Positions 11,225 to 22,705 of a stretch of DNA of 64,000 nucleotides are shown here, piece after piece. The notes below the pieces were generated by a model. The model had not been told where the DNA came from. It saw only the letters and a list, made by a program, of their open reading frames with translations, and ran no database searches. The number at the start of each line of letters is the position of its first letter. Within the stretch, counting starts at the first letter, position 1. The stretch spans positions 4,464,001 through 4,528,000 of the forward strand of contig CP099418.1 in NCBI GenBank assembly GCA_024114885.1, in the 5' to 3' direction. Position numbers and translations under genes: made by a program. The DNA comes from Septoria linicola (taxonomy: Eukaryota > Ascomycota > Dothideomycetes > Mycosphaerellales > Mycosphaerellaceae).

Positions 11225-12549
11225 ATGACCATGTGGGGCTATACCGCGTTCACGGGTGGAATGTCCGGTCATAGTCGATGGAATGTACATCCGACTTTCT
11301 GGAAGATTTTGTGCGCGACATTGGCTTTAATTCTGGCCTTCAGAGAGTACAGCGGACCGGCGATGGGCTTTTTGGTACGGCATCAAGTGAGCGGCTCGAG
11401 TGCACAGCAGCCATTCCTAGCAGTCAGCGAAACATACACAAGGCCAAAATTCGCGCCGTTATCGAACGCGAACTCAATTGACCTGCGTTCGTGGATCTAC
11501 AACTGGGCAAGAGACTCCAACAATGCGGCACTTTCTGCTGGGCAGTGCGACTTAGCCTTTCCGGAGCTGTACCATGAAATTGACCGGGCCAAGCAACATT
11601 TCAGCGGAAAGTCGATCACAGAGAAAGACATTGACCTATCCAGTGGCAATGAGGGTGGGGTGAGAATCTTGGTCACCGAGTCGCAGGTACGGATTGTGGA
11701 GACACGAGGTTTGCATCGGGAGGACTTTCGACACCGGATCATTGGGATCGTGCAGCAGGTCGTGCAAGCCGTCGCTGCAGCAGATGCATCAGGCGAAGCG
11801 ATTCCAACAATCGAGTTCACAGTCGTTGTCGATGACATGGCGGTGCTCAATGACGGCAGTCCTGGAGCTCTTTGGGCCTTCACAAGACGATATGCCGACA
11901 CCCAGCAGGACAACGTCTGGGTTGCACCAGACTTCCACTTCTTCGGCGCTCCACCAGAGGCAGAGGGGTTTCGGACCATGCAACAGAAGTGCAGAAAACG
12001 TGACTCCCCATTGAAGCAGAAGATTCCGCAAGTCGTATGGCGAGGCGCTGTAGGCACTAACGAAGCTGTCCGACAGCCGCTCCTCGACGTCACTGCAGGA
12101 AAGTCGTGGGCAAATGTGACAGTGAGTTCTAGATACGAGCATCTGGGTGGCGAGCGTGTAGCTGATCTCTGTTACAGTCCATTGATTGGTTCAATCCTGA
12201 CAGCACTATCATGGCAATGGAAAACTTCTGCAAATTTCGCTATACTGTAAACACTGAAGGCAGATCTTGGAGTGCACGGATGACACATTTGATCAACTGT
12301 GACAGTCTACTCTTTGTCCACGACGTCGAATGGATTGCACACTACTACCATCTACTCGACACGGGCACGAACTGCGTGCACGTCAACCGGACGTTCGAAA
12401 ATCTCGAAGAACAAGTCGACTACTTCAACAAGAATCTGGACCAGGCGCAACGGATCGCCGATCAGGCCAGGCACACCTTTCGAGAACGATACACGACACC
12501 AGCTGCGACAGCTTGTTACTGGAGAAAGCTGATGAGAACGTGGGCGTAG
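11225..12549 (+). CDS. GT90 / CAP10-like glycosyltransferase
   Basis: Two exons (11225-12121, 12178-12549) give 422 aa; the 56-bp intron runs GTGAGT..TTACAG. ATG 11225 is chosen because the frame's earlier codon at 11216 is TTG. Near the N-terminus is a signal-anchor segment (ILCATLALILAF), so it is a type II membrane protein, probably in the Golgi. Exon 1 has FTVVVDDMA and the block IPQVVWRGAVGTNEAVR. Exon 2 has the family-typical KFRYTVNTEGRSWSARMTHLI, then DSLLFVHDVEWIAHYY and HYV-type HVNRTFENL. Cryptococcal Cap10 and related enzymes transfer xylose or similar sugars to surface glycans. The true donor and acceptor are unknown. Without the splice the second conserved block is lost. Confidence 0.85.
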
Positions 12550-13663
12550 ACTGTGACCTTCACGCCACGGATTGATATCGCGAAGGATGGACATCGCATG
12601 AAGAAGACGCGTGGCATTACGTTCGAGGAATTTACTGTGCACAAGAACGACGAAGACTACCCTTACAGGAGAGGCGGCTGAAAGACCATCGAATTTCGTG
12701 GAAGAAAATTACAATCGCTCAAGTGTGAAGCTTAGAATCGCATATCACGGCTCGAGCAATTGCAAGCCATGAGTCGTGCGCAGCAGGCACAGGAACGATA
12801 AAGAGGATCGCCGATAGGTGGGACATAGTTCGCACGAGCGGTGAGAGATACAGTCGGTCGTGAGAGATCAGCAGGCTGAGGCAGTCCGCCGAAGAATTGA
12901 CAGTGACGCAAAGAGGCTCATGTGTCTGGAGGCGATAGCCGTCAGAGAATCACTGAGAGCAGCTGCTTGCAAGGAGTGAATGTGGCCGGGGCACACGGGT
13001 CTGTCGTGAATCTGACCAGGGGCCATGGACCGACCGCAGGCAGAAGCAGTATATGATCCCACTTGGTTCATACCCACGAAGTTTTTGACAATCTCAGCGC
13101 AGCGTAGTCCGTGACTGTCACAATGGACGACACCAACAGCGACTTTGACTACGACCAGTGGGCCGCGGAAATAGGATTGAATTGGTGGGCGGATGAGGAT
13201 TTGCAGATGGTGCTATGTCACCAGTGAAACACCACAGCACCACACTGAGACTTGACTAGGAAAGACTTGTGCCTCGATATCGCTATTGTTCGAGGGACGA
13301 TAGCATGCCTGAGTGGTCAGGACAGTGTCCGAGGTGCTGGCAGCAGATGAACATGTTGGAGCCAGAGGAAGAGTGGTTGGAAGCCGGCGGACATAACATG
13401 CCAGGCTGGAAATGACTACTGATTGACTCAGCATCTGAGCCGGCTGTCTAGCAGCTCCTCAGCCTGATCGTCAGATAAGCCTGTGATGCGGTACAGCACC
13501 GACCACTGAACGACCAAAAGTCTCACTACGTCATCCATCCCTCGACACAACAATGGAATGTCGCGTGCATTGTGACACAAAGGCTCAGCATGTTATGCTT
13601 ATCAGTAGATCTGTCGTCCTCTCTTCAGCTTCCGTACGTAGTGCTACACTGTCAATTACAAAG
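12550..13663. other. Intergenic, 1.1 kb
   Basis: No convincing gene. A 34-codon ATG frame at 13123-13227 encodes an acidic, Trp-containing peptide (SDFDYDQWAAE) but has no other support. The last 150 bp precede the 13664 gene. Confidence 0.4.
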
Positions 13664-14404
13664 ATGCCAAAAGCAACAAAACAATCTCGCAGCCATGTCA
13701 CACGCGAAGACCCCATAAGCAAGCCCACAAAATCAACATCAACCAAAGCACGAACCGGTCGAGATTCCCATCTCTACACAGACGACAACCCCAAAACCAC
13801 AATCCATGGCACAGGGTTCAAGGACAAGGCAGCCGCCGACCGCACCCTCAAACTCATCGCAGATCGCTCGTTAATCTACCAATGGCAAACAGTCAACACC
13901 ATGTTCAACAGAGCCAAATACCACCCTTCCATGAAGAAAGCCGCAGAAGGGAGTGCAAGCACAGCAGATATGCGCGCAGCCATGGACGTCTTTCGAGAGT
14001 GGTTAGATGTCACGTATCCAGCCGCTCAAGCAGCTCTTCGATGTGGCGGAGGTTTTAAGCCGCTGCTTTCGAAGAAAGTTGTCGAGCGGCATTTGGAGCA
14101 GATCAAAGCGAGTGAATCAGTAAGCGAGACAGGGAAGCAGTTTGCGGAGGTTTATTGTCATTTGCCCAAGGGGAAAAAGCTGGGGAATGTCTTGGTGGAT
14201 GATTCGAAGCCTATGGAGCCTGATTGGGAGAGGAGGAGGTATATTGAGCTTGATCAGCTTGTGCCTTATGGAAAAGGCAAGGAGAATGGTCAGGATGCTT
14301 GGAAAATTAGTGAGCTGTGGGCAGAGGATCGTGGGTTGTCTGAGAAGCATCTTGAGTTGATTGCGTGGGCTTGGAGTCCGGTGCCCGAGAAGAAACTGCC
14401 GTAA
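13664..14404 (+). CDS. Conserved-looking fungal protein of unknown function
   Basis: An intronless gene of 246 aa from ATG 13664 (MPKATKQ). The frame extends 37 codons upstream to an ATG at 13553, but that extension is hydrophobic and irregular, so I prefer the inner start. The first 45 residues are basic and Ser/Thr-rich. Then comes an ordered region: YTDDNPKTTIHGTGFKDK, a helix with RTLKLIADRSLIYQWQTVNTM, and a C-terminal half with EWLDVTYPAAQAAL, FAEVYCHLPKGKKL and WSPVPEKKLP. I recognise no domain or catalytic motif, no signal peptide and no membrane segment. Codon use and length look like a real gene. Confidence 0.65.
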   Translation: MPKATKQSRSHVTREDPISKPTKSTSTKARTGRDSHLYTDDNPKTTIHGTGFKDKAAADRTLKLIADRSLIYQWQTVNTMFNRAKYHPSMKKAAEGSASTADMRAAMDVFREWLDVTYPAAQAALRCGGGFKPLLSKKVVERHLEQIKASESVSETGKQFAEVYCHLPKGKKLGNVLVDDSKPMEPDWERRRYIELDQLVPYGKGKENGQDAWKISELWAEDRGLSEKHLELIAWAWSPVPEKKLP

Positions 14405-14618
14405 ATGGAGTACATCTAGCTGGATCAGATTTACATAATCGCAGCTGGAATTAAAGATAGCAAGAATCTGTTCGGTTTCGGGTAGACTGTTCCCTGTTTG
14501 GGAGGTGTCTTTGCATGGCTCCATCTTGCTCTGCAAATCATAATCATACAAGCCGCTGATGATATAGCCACCTTCTGTACATTGAGCTTTGACACGAACA
14601 AGTGGTTGCACTAGTCCT

Positions 14619-15653
14619 TCACTTGGCCTCGTCTTCTGATTTAGGCTTCGCCTCTTCTTCCAACATCGTCTTTCGACTCTCCATAGTCAGAGACAGGTTG
14701 GTAGAAGCTGCGGAAAGAGCACTCGTGATGCCTGCACCCAGGCCTTGCAGCATTGCTACCAGCTGTCCGCGGAGACCTTCCAGTCCGCCTTGAATGCCGC
14801 CTACCCAGCGCGCACCTTCCATATCAAAGGCCTTGCCTTCGATTCTCGCTCCCAGAAGCATCAGCTTCTGCAACCCATTCTGCACCGCTGGCTCGTGGTA
14901 GCCGGGATTCGTCCTTCGTTTCGGCGCTGGAAAGTCCGAGTTAGGCGCTAGTATGGACAGTGCTGCCTTCAAGTGCTGCGGTGATACTGCTGGGATGCTA
15001 ACAACAGCAATTGGTCCGGAGAGCAAAGATTCCAGACCATGTGTCTTTTTCGTTTCCTTGCCTGCTTTCCATGCAAGCCTTGAAAGTCCATGTATCTCAT
15101 CTGGCTTTCTTCTCGGCTCCAGCGCGTTGCTTGATGCTGCCAACGGGGCCTCAGAGGCGTCTACAGAGTCGAAATCGGGATCCCAGAACTCGACAACCTT
15201 GAGTGCAGAGGCAAAGATGCCAGTCTGCACGACCTGAAGCTTCACATCTGCGCCGGAAAAGTCGCTGTTCCCTGTTTTCGCCAGTTCCTCATCCACCTTT
15301 CGCAGGGCTGCAGCCAGCTCTCGTCGAATGCTCATGAATTCCGTGGACTTGAGGTTATTGTGCTGGAAAATGAGCATCAACGGCGACGCACGCAGCAGCG
15401 ACTGGTATTGGCGATGAAGCTGCGATTTGCGGAATTCCGGAGGTTTATGCGAAGGCGGCTGCTTCGATGGACGGCGCAAGACGGTTGCTGCAGACGCATT
15501 GCCAATGTTGGCCTCGATGGGCGCTGCGGGAGTGGTTGCGGTTGCACTCGCCGCCACGGAGGCATATCTGCATTGTCGGCAGACGTACGAAGTGGGCGAC
15601 GGGATCGATGTAGCGTGCAACTGCCGCGCAGAGATCCGTATTCGAGGAGGCAT
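14619..15653 (-). CDS. MRPL11: Mitochondrial large ribosomal subunit protein uL10m
   Basis: An intronless gene of 344 aa. ATG 15653 (MPPRIRI) is preferred over an in-frame ATG 29 codons upstream, because it starts an Arg/Ser-rich, acid-free mitochondrial presequence (RIRISARQLHATSI). The core matches fungal uL10m (yeast MRPL11): FRKSQLHRQYQSLLRASPLM, then LIFQHNNLKSTEFMSIRREL. The second half has SGPIAVVSIPAV and, near the C-terminus, a Gly/Ala/Leu-rich helix (GGLEGLRGQLVAMLQ). An acidic-basic tail ends the protein. uL10m is part of the ribosomal stalk base. The gene is divergent from TRP4 with 235 bp between the start codons, which suggests a shared promoter. Confidence 0.85.
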   Translation of the reverse strand: MPPRIRISARQLHATSIPSPTSYVCRQCRYASVAASATATTPAAPIEANIGNASAATVLRRPSKQPPSHKPPEFRKSQLHRQYQSLLRASPLMLIFQHNNLKSTEFMSIRRELAAALRKVDEELAKTGNSDFSGADVKLQVVQTGIFASALKVVEFWDPDFDSVDASEAPLAASSNALEPRRKPDEIHGLSRLAWKAGKETKKTHGLESLLSGPIAVVSIPAVSPQHLKAALSILAPNSDFPAPKRRTNPGYHEPAVQNGLQKLMLLGARIEGKAFDMEGARWVGGIQGGLEGLRGQLVAMLQGLGAGITSALSAASTNLSLTMESRKTMLEEEAKPKSEDEAK

Positions 15654-15888
15654 CGTGGATGTGTGTTGATCAAGAGATGGAAGCGATGCGCGTTGCTGTA
15701 CAGTCTCAAGATCCGCGAGCAGGCATTGGCGCCTTGGCAATCGAGACGACCAACGAACAAAAGTTAGTCACGCAGAACTCTGTTGCGCCAACATCTGGCC
15801 TCAAACATCCAAGAACTACATATCAAGAAGCGCTCGTGTACATCTGCATTGTTAGGATAATCCGACCAAAGGTTGCAGAAGAACCAAT

Positions 15889-17190
15889 ATGACGGCCGAT
15901 CTGACCGGTTTCGTGTCCATATCGGCACTGCTGAAGCGATTATCGACACTCGAGTCGGCCAGAAAAGTGTCTGCTGAGGAAATTGCTGCGGCAGTCGCGC
16001 TCATCTTCACGAATAGTCTCTCGCCAGTCCAGTTCGGAGTACTACTGTGGGCATTGCACACAACGAATCTTGACCATCAAGCCGAGGTTCTAGCCGCCTG
16101 TGCCAGTTCTATGAGAGATGCCGCAGCCCAAGTAGACGAGACCGCTTTGACTGAGGTAGTCAACAGACGCAAACGTCCTGAAGGAACGTACAAGGGTGGG
16201 CTGGTAAGTGCCGTTGCGGCAGCAGTATTGTTCACCAGATACTAATTGATGTTGCAGTGCGATATTGTAGGTACGGGAGGCGACGGTCACAACACCTTCA
16301 ATGTGTCCACCACAGCGTCAATCGTCTCCTCGGCGATACTCATGATCGCGAAACACGGCAACAATTCCTCGACTTCACTTTCAGGATCGGCAGACCTGTT
16401 GCAGCACGCTCCTCGGCCACCGATCATTGCGGCCACTACTGCGGGAAATCTGCCACGCATCTATGAGAGGACTAACTATGCATTCTTATATGCCAGAGAG
16501 TGGCATCCGGGCATGAAGCACGGAGCCGCAGTGCGTAGAGAAGTACCAGTCCGGACCGTTTTCAATCTTTTGGGCCCCTTGGCCAACCCCGTACATGACA
16601 CAGGCTTAGTGGAATGTCGAATACTGGGTGTCGCCAGGAAAGACATCGGGCCCAATTTCGCAGAGGCTTTGCGACTGAGTGGTTCGAAAAAGGCCTTGAT
16701 CGTCTGCGGCGCTGAAGATCTGGACGAGCTGTCGTGCGCTGGCATCACTCACTGCTGGTATATTCATGAAGTGCCTGCCAAGGATGGCTCGGAGTCTACG
16801 TCCGTCGAGATCGCTCAGTTCGAATTATCGCCAGAGGATTTTGGTCTGCCCCGGCATTCGCTCGATACCGTGCACGGTGGTAAGGGGCCGAGTGAGAACG
16901 CAGATATCTTAATGCAGATGTTGCGAGGTCAGCGGCCAGACGACGATCCCGTCCTGCACTTCGTGCTCCTTAATACGGCTGCACTCATCACTCTATCAGG
17001 AGTATGTGACGCAGACAGCAGTAATATGGGTCATGGCGACGACGGCAAGGTGATACAAGAGAGAGGCCCAGGAGGTCTACGTTGGAAAGAGGGCCTTCGA
17101 CGGGCTATCTGGTGCCTCAAGAGTGGTGAAGCACTGCGGCAGTGGGAAGCCTTTGTCGATGTCACCAATACCGTACAGTCAACAGCATGA
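15889..17190 (+). CDS. TRP4: Anthranilate phosphoribosyltransferase
   Basis: Two exons (15889-16203, 16258-17190) give 415 aa, with a 54-bp intron having branch site CTAAT and acceptor GCAG. The enzyme joins anthranilate to PRPP in the second step of tryptophan synthesis. The PRPP-binding loop GTGGDG is at residues 110-115, directly after the splice, and is followed by NTFNVST. KHGN is at 137-140; the next residues are NSS rather than the usual RS(A/V)SS. Further blocks are ERTNYAFLYA, the substrate-contacting HPGMKH, VRTVFNLLGPLANP and DELS. Length matches fungal single-domain enzymes. An Asn follows KHGN where Arg is common, a small deviation that need not affect activity. Confidence 0.93.
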
Positions 17191-18857
17191 GGACTTGCCG
17201 GTGGCCGTCTTGGCTAATGTGTGTCCTGAATATGGATTGAATGCTGGAATATCGAGTTCCACAATACTTTCTACTGAAAGCGCCGCAATTTGCGGCGGCG
17301 GCAGCTGCCTCAAGGCGACTGGACTGACCTCTTATGGCTGTAGTGTGTAGACAAACTACCATGCCGTTGCGGCAGCCCTGTGTGACATCGGATGCCGAAC
17401 CTCAGGTCGTGAATGGTTAGCCTCCCGAAAGTCAAACCCTCGATTTGCTCGGCTATGCACAATTCCGCTCAGACGCACATAATTAGCACCGACATCATGA
17501 GCGTCATTCGTGCTGTCTTCATCACGCTCACGCGCGGCAATGGGGAATGTTGTGCTTGCGCGTAAATACGCGTTGTGACTTCGTCTGAGTCAAGACATTC
17601 GCGCCTCGAGATTGGTATTGAAGTATTCTTTGCACGTTGGATGCCGCGAACGGGCGGTGTTTGACTTTCGGGCACGATCACTTTAAGCTGACAGCTCCGT
17701 TTGTTTCATCAATCCCGCTAGCAAGGGTGCAGAAAGGCGTTCCTGAAAATGGCGTTCGACATCGCATTAGCCTGCATGCTGCTGTAACCGTATGCAGCAG
17801 AACACGATGTTCGCGGTCTAAAGATGGATTCATGGTCCTGCAGCGTTGGGAGATGGTACTTCTCGCGGTGTTCTGCCCGAATCGTAGGAGGTAGTCCTTG
17901 ATGGTGTGTTCGGTCTGATGTCAAACAGTTCGATGGACAAGGTGCCCACGCGAATCCTGGGGCTTCAATCGCGTGTTTCGGGGTCAGTCCCTGAAAGAGA
18001 CGTCGACGCATTCGCGAGGAACGAGAAAGCAGCATCATTGCGATGAAAGCATGCTCGAACTGCACAGTTGACACAGCGGCATACACGCTTTGGAATACCT
18101 GTGACTGCGTGTGTGAGAAGCGCAGGAAAGGCGTCGGAAGAGGCTCCTTTCACAAAAAACAACGACGCGATTGACTTGCGCTCGGGCCAAATTTACTCCC
18201 CTGGCCTAGTTAGTTCGCAAGCTACCTGTGCCCGTTTGGCCCTCTCGCCCTCCTCGTTGTCGCCCGTCGTACTTTCGTGCTGCTGCGTTGAGTCGCATCA
18301 TGTAATTCTGCTCTCTTTTCCATTCTGTCGCGTTTTGACCACACTCGCTCTTCCACCACCAGGACTCTTCTCGAGCGCACCTTCTGCGCCCCTTCCATTC
18401 GTTTGACCGCTTTGCTCTGCACACCGCTGCTGTGCGCCCTGGAGACGACCACAACTCGGATCAGCTTTCCGCGTGTTTCAGCATCCCCAATACACCTGCT
18501 CGGCTGGCCCTCTGTCTGTCACCGCGAGACTGTTTCGAGAGCCTGTGCCCGTTGTCTGTCACGGCCTGACGGTCGACCCTCGCTCGCTTCCTTGCTCGCA
18601 CTCTTCCGCGCGCGACCACCACACTCGCTGGCACCTGCAAACTTTCGCCCATTGTCACTGCTTTGGACAGACATCAGGAAACCACCTTTTCTCCATTTCG
18701 TGGCAGGACCGCCATTGTTACCAGGTTTCGCGCTACATGCTTAGCACGAAGTCGACACAACCGCGGGAGCCGGTCTTTGGGATAGCAACATATCCGCCCT
18801 CATATCTTCTTTTGCGGCGCTGAGCTTCCGTGCGACTCGGCGCCGTCTGCTGACTGA
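17191..18857. other. Intergenic, 1.7 kb with CT-rich leader
   Basis: 18230-18700 is strongly pyrimidine-rich on the plus strand, typical of a long fungal promoter or 5' leader in front of the kelch-like gene. Frames in it (for example 18403-18744) are products of this bias. The rest shows nothing. Confidence 0.45.
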
Positions 18858-21425
18858 ATGTCTGCCCCTCTACCGGACCACTCCCTGAGCGGCCATTGCT
18901 CAGGCATCTACGACAACACGCTCTACGTATTGAATAACGATGGCCAGCTGCAGTCGCTGCCGCTCAAGGAGAACGCGACATGGACCGAGGAAAGCAGCGG
19001 TCAGACTGTCAATGCGCCTGCCTGCGTGAAGGCGACAGGTGGTGAAGACGCATTGTACGTGGTGGGTGGTGGTAGCGATGATGAGAGTTACTTGGGGTTG
19101 CAGAAGTACACGTTCGGAAGTGCAACGTGGGAGACTCTGTCTCCAGTTGGGCTCGATTTGCAGAACAGAGTGAACCACAGTGTGGTCTATCTGAGGGATT
19201 CTGACTCCATACTGGTGTATGCTGGCTCTCCGGAAGACGCCCCTTCAGATCTATCTTCGCAGACCTTCCTGCTATCAACACAGCCGCCGTACGGTATTCG
19301 ATCATTCACCTCACAGGCCCCTCCCGCCAATAGGCCGGTTCTGGCTCCGTGGAACAGCAGCCACGCCGTGATGGCCGGCGGCCAAACGCTTTCCAACCAG
19401 ATCTGGTTGTTTGGACCAGATGAAGGGTGGACACGACTATCAAGCGACCTTGCCGAACCCGTGAACTCTGCCTCTCGCGCAGTTGTAGTCAACGGTGACG
19501 ATGGGAGCAAAGTGCTGCAGGTGTACAATATGCACACTTCGCCCAACACTGCGCAGGGCATTGTGCTCCTTGGCGACAATGGACGACCTGCCTACACTGG
19601 GCAGACCGTTGGCGAACAGCAGACATCAGCGTCTCGGAAACGGGATCTTACCATTGCTGATTGGCCGACTTATAACGACACCAATGCCTCGACCTCGACC
19701 CGAAGTGATTGCTCCATAGCTCAAGGTCCTGACGGCCTAGTAGTCATGGCCGGCGGAAACGATGACGAGCCAGTCATCATGTATAATCAGAAGGAGAACT
19801 CGTGGATTGATGTTGATCAGTTCTTCAACTCGAAACAACAGGAAGTCCTGCGGGCCAGCTCCACGAGCCAATCTCCAACCACGACACCAACTGGTGCAGC
19901 ACAACCGACGGCAACGCAGGATAACAGTGCCGATGCTGGTGGCGGAATGTCCTCACATGACCGACAAATGCGTACCCTTGGAATCACACTGGGAACACTT
20001 TGCGGCATCGCAGCGCTCTTCATCCTAGCGTTGCTATTCTTGCGATGGAGGAAGCTGAAGGAGAAGCAGAGAAATGGAGGTTACTTGAAAGAAAAGGAGC
20101 ACGACGGGGCTGGTGATCGTGATGGTAATCGAATGAGTTTCGCTGATCGAGGTGCCTCGTTCATGAAAGAGGCTGGAATCTCTGCGCAAGACCTGACAGC
20201 ACCGAGAAACAATTTCGAGCGCAGTAATAACGGATCGCATAGCTCCTTGGCCATCATCACGAACAAATGGAGTGGCAACAAAGGCGATCCATATGGCCAC
20301 GCACAGAAGGCTAGCTTCGAGAGCACTGCCCAGCTTGTTAAGGACAGGGAGGGCAACACGGTGCCTGCGGAAAATCATGAGATGGTAGACATCGGCACTA
20401 AGACTGCTGTTGCTAGTTCTAACCTCATGGTCCCCGGCGCTGTTGCTAGTGGCACGTCGCTCGACAAGGAGACCCGCATCGAGAGGAAACGAAGCTCCGG
20501 CTGGTCAAAGTACTTCGCTACGAGTACTCCAGAAGGCCCCAACGGCGTATCTCACATCCCCTCAGTGTACGTCAAACCGAACACACTGAGTATCGATGCT
20601 GAATCTCAATACTCGACCGATACTCGACGGCCGTCTGAAACATCTAGGATACCGTCCTCTGCCTTGGTGCCGCCGCTCGACATCGATTTCACCAAGACTG
20701 TCGATGGACAACGACTGTCCCACGTTGCGACCGGCTCCCCAGCTTTCGTGGACTCTCGCGAAGATCTCGCACGGACAGGCAGTGCTGGAATCGTCAGTGA
20801 TGGCCAAAGAGGCCAAATTGTTGACCCACGTAGCTCACAAGCCACGAGTATCAACTCTTACGACAATCGCAGCACGATTAGTAGCAATGTCACGAGCGAA
20901 TACTACCACGAGATCCATACGCCATGGACACCGATGAGTGGCGACATCGCCGACAGAGGGCGAGCAACGAGCAGTGTGTACACGAACAGTGTTCGTGCAC
21001 CCTCTCGTGGACGATCAACCGGTTTCTTCCCTGGCGCCGGTACAGCTTACAAACCTCCCAAGGTGAAGTTGAGCCATGCAGCTGGTCCAACATCAGAATG
21101 GGCATCACCGAGAGCGCCAGCGCTCACTAACAAGCCTGCTGAGGATCGCGATAGCACAGTCACTGTCTTTCCCGACGGAAAGCCCGAGACTGCACTTCGC
21201 CCGGCTGTTGATCTAGGTGACCTCGCACCACCTAGGGCACCTGGGCTCTCTAGCAAACCAGCCGAAGCTCGCGATAGCACCGTGACCGTCTTCCCTGGTG
21301 CAGACTATCTCAACAGCCCGCCACGAAAGCGTGATGCTCAAGCGGCGCCTGGCGCACATGACGAAACCAAGCCAATCAATACAGACATGAGCTGGCTGAA
21401 CCTGGGCTTGAACAGGAACCAATAG
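18858..21425 (+). CDS. Kelch-like single-pass membrane protein
   Basis: An intronless frame of 855 aa. Residues 1-360 look like a beta-propeller with irregular kelch-type blades: GIYDNTLYVLNNDG, DALYVVGGGSDD, AVMAGGQTLSNQIWLF, DGLVVMAGGNDD. A Thr/Ser/Gln linker leads to one membrane span at about 374-396 (LGITLGTLCGIAALFILALL), then RWRKLKEKQR, a basic stop-transfer signal. The 460-residue tail is Ser/Thr-rich and presumably cytosolic. It ends with two similar segments at about 751-780 and 792-820, each with K/S-PAE-RDSTVTVFP. That layout suggests a surface sensor or anchor, but the function is unknown. No signal peptide precedes the propeller; a short upstream exon may have been missed, or the start may differ. 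Confidence 0.75.
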   Translation: MSAPLPDHSLSGHCSGIYDNTLYVLNNDGQLQSLPLKENATWTEESSGQTVNAPACVKATGGEDALYVVGGGSDDESYLGLQKYTFGSATWETLSPVGLDLQNRVNHSVVYLRDSDSILVYAGSPEDAPSDLSSQTFLLSTQPPYGIRSFTSQAPPANRPVLAPWNSSHAVMAGGQTLSNQIWLFGPDEGWTRLSSDLAEPVNSASRAVVVNGDDGSKVLQVYNMHTSPNTAQGIVLLGDNGRPAYTGQTVGEQQTSASRKRDLTIADWPTYNDTNASTSTRSDCSIAQGPDGLVVMAGGNDDEPVIMYNQKENSWIDVDQFFNSKQQEVLRASSTSQSPTTTPTGAAQPTATQDNSADAGGGMSSHDRQMRTLGITLGTLCGIAALFILALLFLRWRKLKEKQRNGGYLKEKEHDGAGDRDGNRMSFADRGASFMKEAGISAQDLTAPRNNFERSNNGSHSSLAIITNKWSGNKGDPYGHAQKASFESTAQLVKDREGNTVPAENHEMVDIGTKTAVASSNLMVPGAVASGTSLDKETRIERKRSSGWSKYFATSTPEGPNGVSHIPSVYVKPNTLSIDAESQYSTDTRRPSETSRIPSSALVPPLDIDFTKTVDGQRLSHVATGSPAFVDSREDLARTGSAGIVSDGQRGQIVDPRSSQATSINSYDNRSTISSNVTSEYYHEIHTPWTPMSGDIADRGRATSSVYTNSVRAPSRGRSTGFFPGAGTAYKPPKVKLSHAAGPTSEWASPRAPALTNKPAEDRDSTVTVFPDGKPETALRPAVDLGDLAPPRAPGLSSKPAEARDSTVTVFPGADYLNSPPRKRDAQAAPGAHDETKPINTDMSWLNLGLNRNQ

Positions 21426-21907
21426 TCACTGGCCAACGACACAGCACGACGCACGATCACAGTTTTATCGCATATCAGTTCCGATGATTGAGCCGCATAC
21501 ACATATCAGACATGGCCACAGAGTGGCGCTAGCGTGGCCATTTACATAGAATGACGCATGGGATTTACGGCCTTGTGTATCGCATTATGCTGCTCCGTAA
21601 GCACTCGAGGTGCCTGGAAGCATCACGCTTGGTACGCTTCGGAGCTGAAAGAGATACACGAAAGAGTAGGAAGTGTCGCGCCCTGGGCGACGAGAGTTAC
21701 AGCGTGGTGCCGCACCAGCTGCCGTTGCAGCAGCTGGACGTCCTTATTGCTTTTGCGAGAGATACCACAGTCGAGATTCATCATGTTGAAATGTTTTGAC
21801 ATTGTACATACCACAATAATGTCTCACAGTGCGGCATACTCAGTTCGAAGTTTTACACCGACCTCAGCTTTTTTCAAATTCATTTCTGCGAATATTAATT
21901 GAAGCGC
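21426..21907. other. Convergent intergenic region
   Basis: This lies between the stop codons of the kelch-like gene and the FAM192A-like gene. No gene is seen; 21790-21900 is AT-rich, as fits 3' ends. Confidence 0.5.
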
Positions 21908-22705
21908 TCAGTCATCTTCGTCAGAAGAATAAGCGCCTAGCCCAAGACCGGTGGACGCTGCTGCACCTGCAGCTGTTGAAGGAGGCGCGTCTCCCTTCTT
22001 CTCATCCTTTGATGTGAGTGCCACGATAGCGTCTTCGCCCGACCTAGGCACCGTGCCGGAGACTGGCGGTTTCTGCGGAGGGCCCGTCTTCTCGTCTGTT
22101 ATGTTTACCCCTGCTGCTATGCTCGAGACAGCAGCTTCCTTGTCCGCTGCTGTTGACGACGACTTGCGCAGTTTCACACCTCCCAGTGCTTTGTGATCTT
22201 TTTTACGCTTCCTCCCCACAGCCCACGTCGTCTGCTCCGAGGTGTTTTGCGTTGCAGTAGGACTAGCATTCTTACGCTCTGCATCAAGCTGCTGTTGACG
22301 AAAGGCGTCGAGCTGTTCTTTCGTGTCGCGTTTGACGGCAGCCTCTTGGGCGCGAGTAGACTCTAGCACACTGTCGAGAAATTCCACGTCGTCTTCGTCT
22401 AGCGACTGGAATTGGTTTCCTATGCGAAGGCTTTCTTCGTACGCTGCTTGTTTCTTCTCTTACCGTTCATCCTGACTCGTCAGCTGTGTATTGCTGCGGG
22501 CTATCGAGCTCATGTGTGATGGGCGAATCATGGAAATACCTTTGTTGGCTTGAAGAGTTTCATACAGTGATTTTCCGCCTTCTTGAGAGCCGAGCTCAAC
22601 TCGCGGTTTGCTACGCGTGGCTTCAATGGCCTTTTGTGCCGCGAGCCACTTCTCATCTTGTTCAGTGGGCTCGCCATCGGCGCCAGCGGCTACGAAACGC
22701 GACAT
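21908..22705 (-). CDS. FAM192A / Fyv6-like nuclear protein (NIP30 domain)
   Basis: Two exons on the minus strand, 22540-22705 and 21908-22458, give 238 aa; the 81-bp intron has donor GTATTT and acceptor GTAAG. The N-terminus FVAAG, then KSLYETLQANK spliced to KKQAAYEESL, and NQFQSLDEDDVEFLDSV match the NIP30 domain of human FAM192A/PIP30, in which SLYERLQ and LDEDE.NFLD are the conserved blocks. A basic nuclear signal follows (GRKRKKDHKAL). The C-terminus GLGAYSSDEDD is acidic and Ser-rich, a likely CK2 target. Relatives bind PA28gamma in animals, and yeast Fyv6 acts in splicing. The acceptor is chosen by homology and is the least certain part. Confidence 0.78.

Noticed and set aside
13123..13227. 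34-codon ATG frame encoding an acidic peptide
   Set aside because: Too short, with no supporting splice sites or conservation evidence visible.
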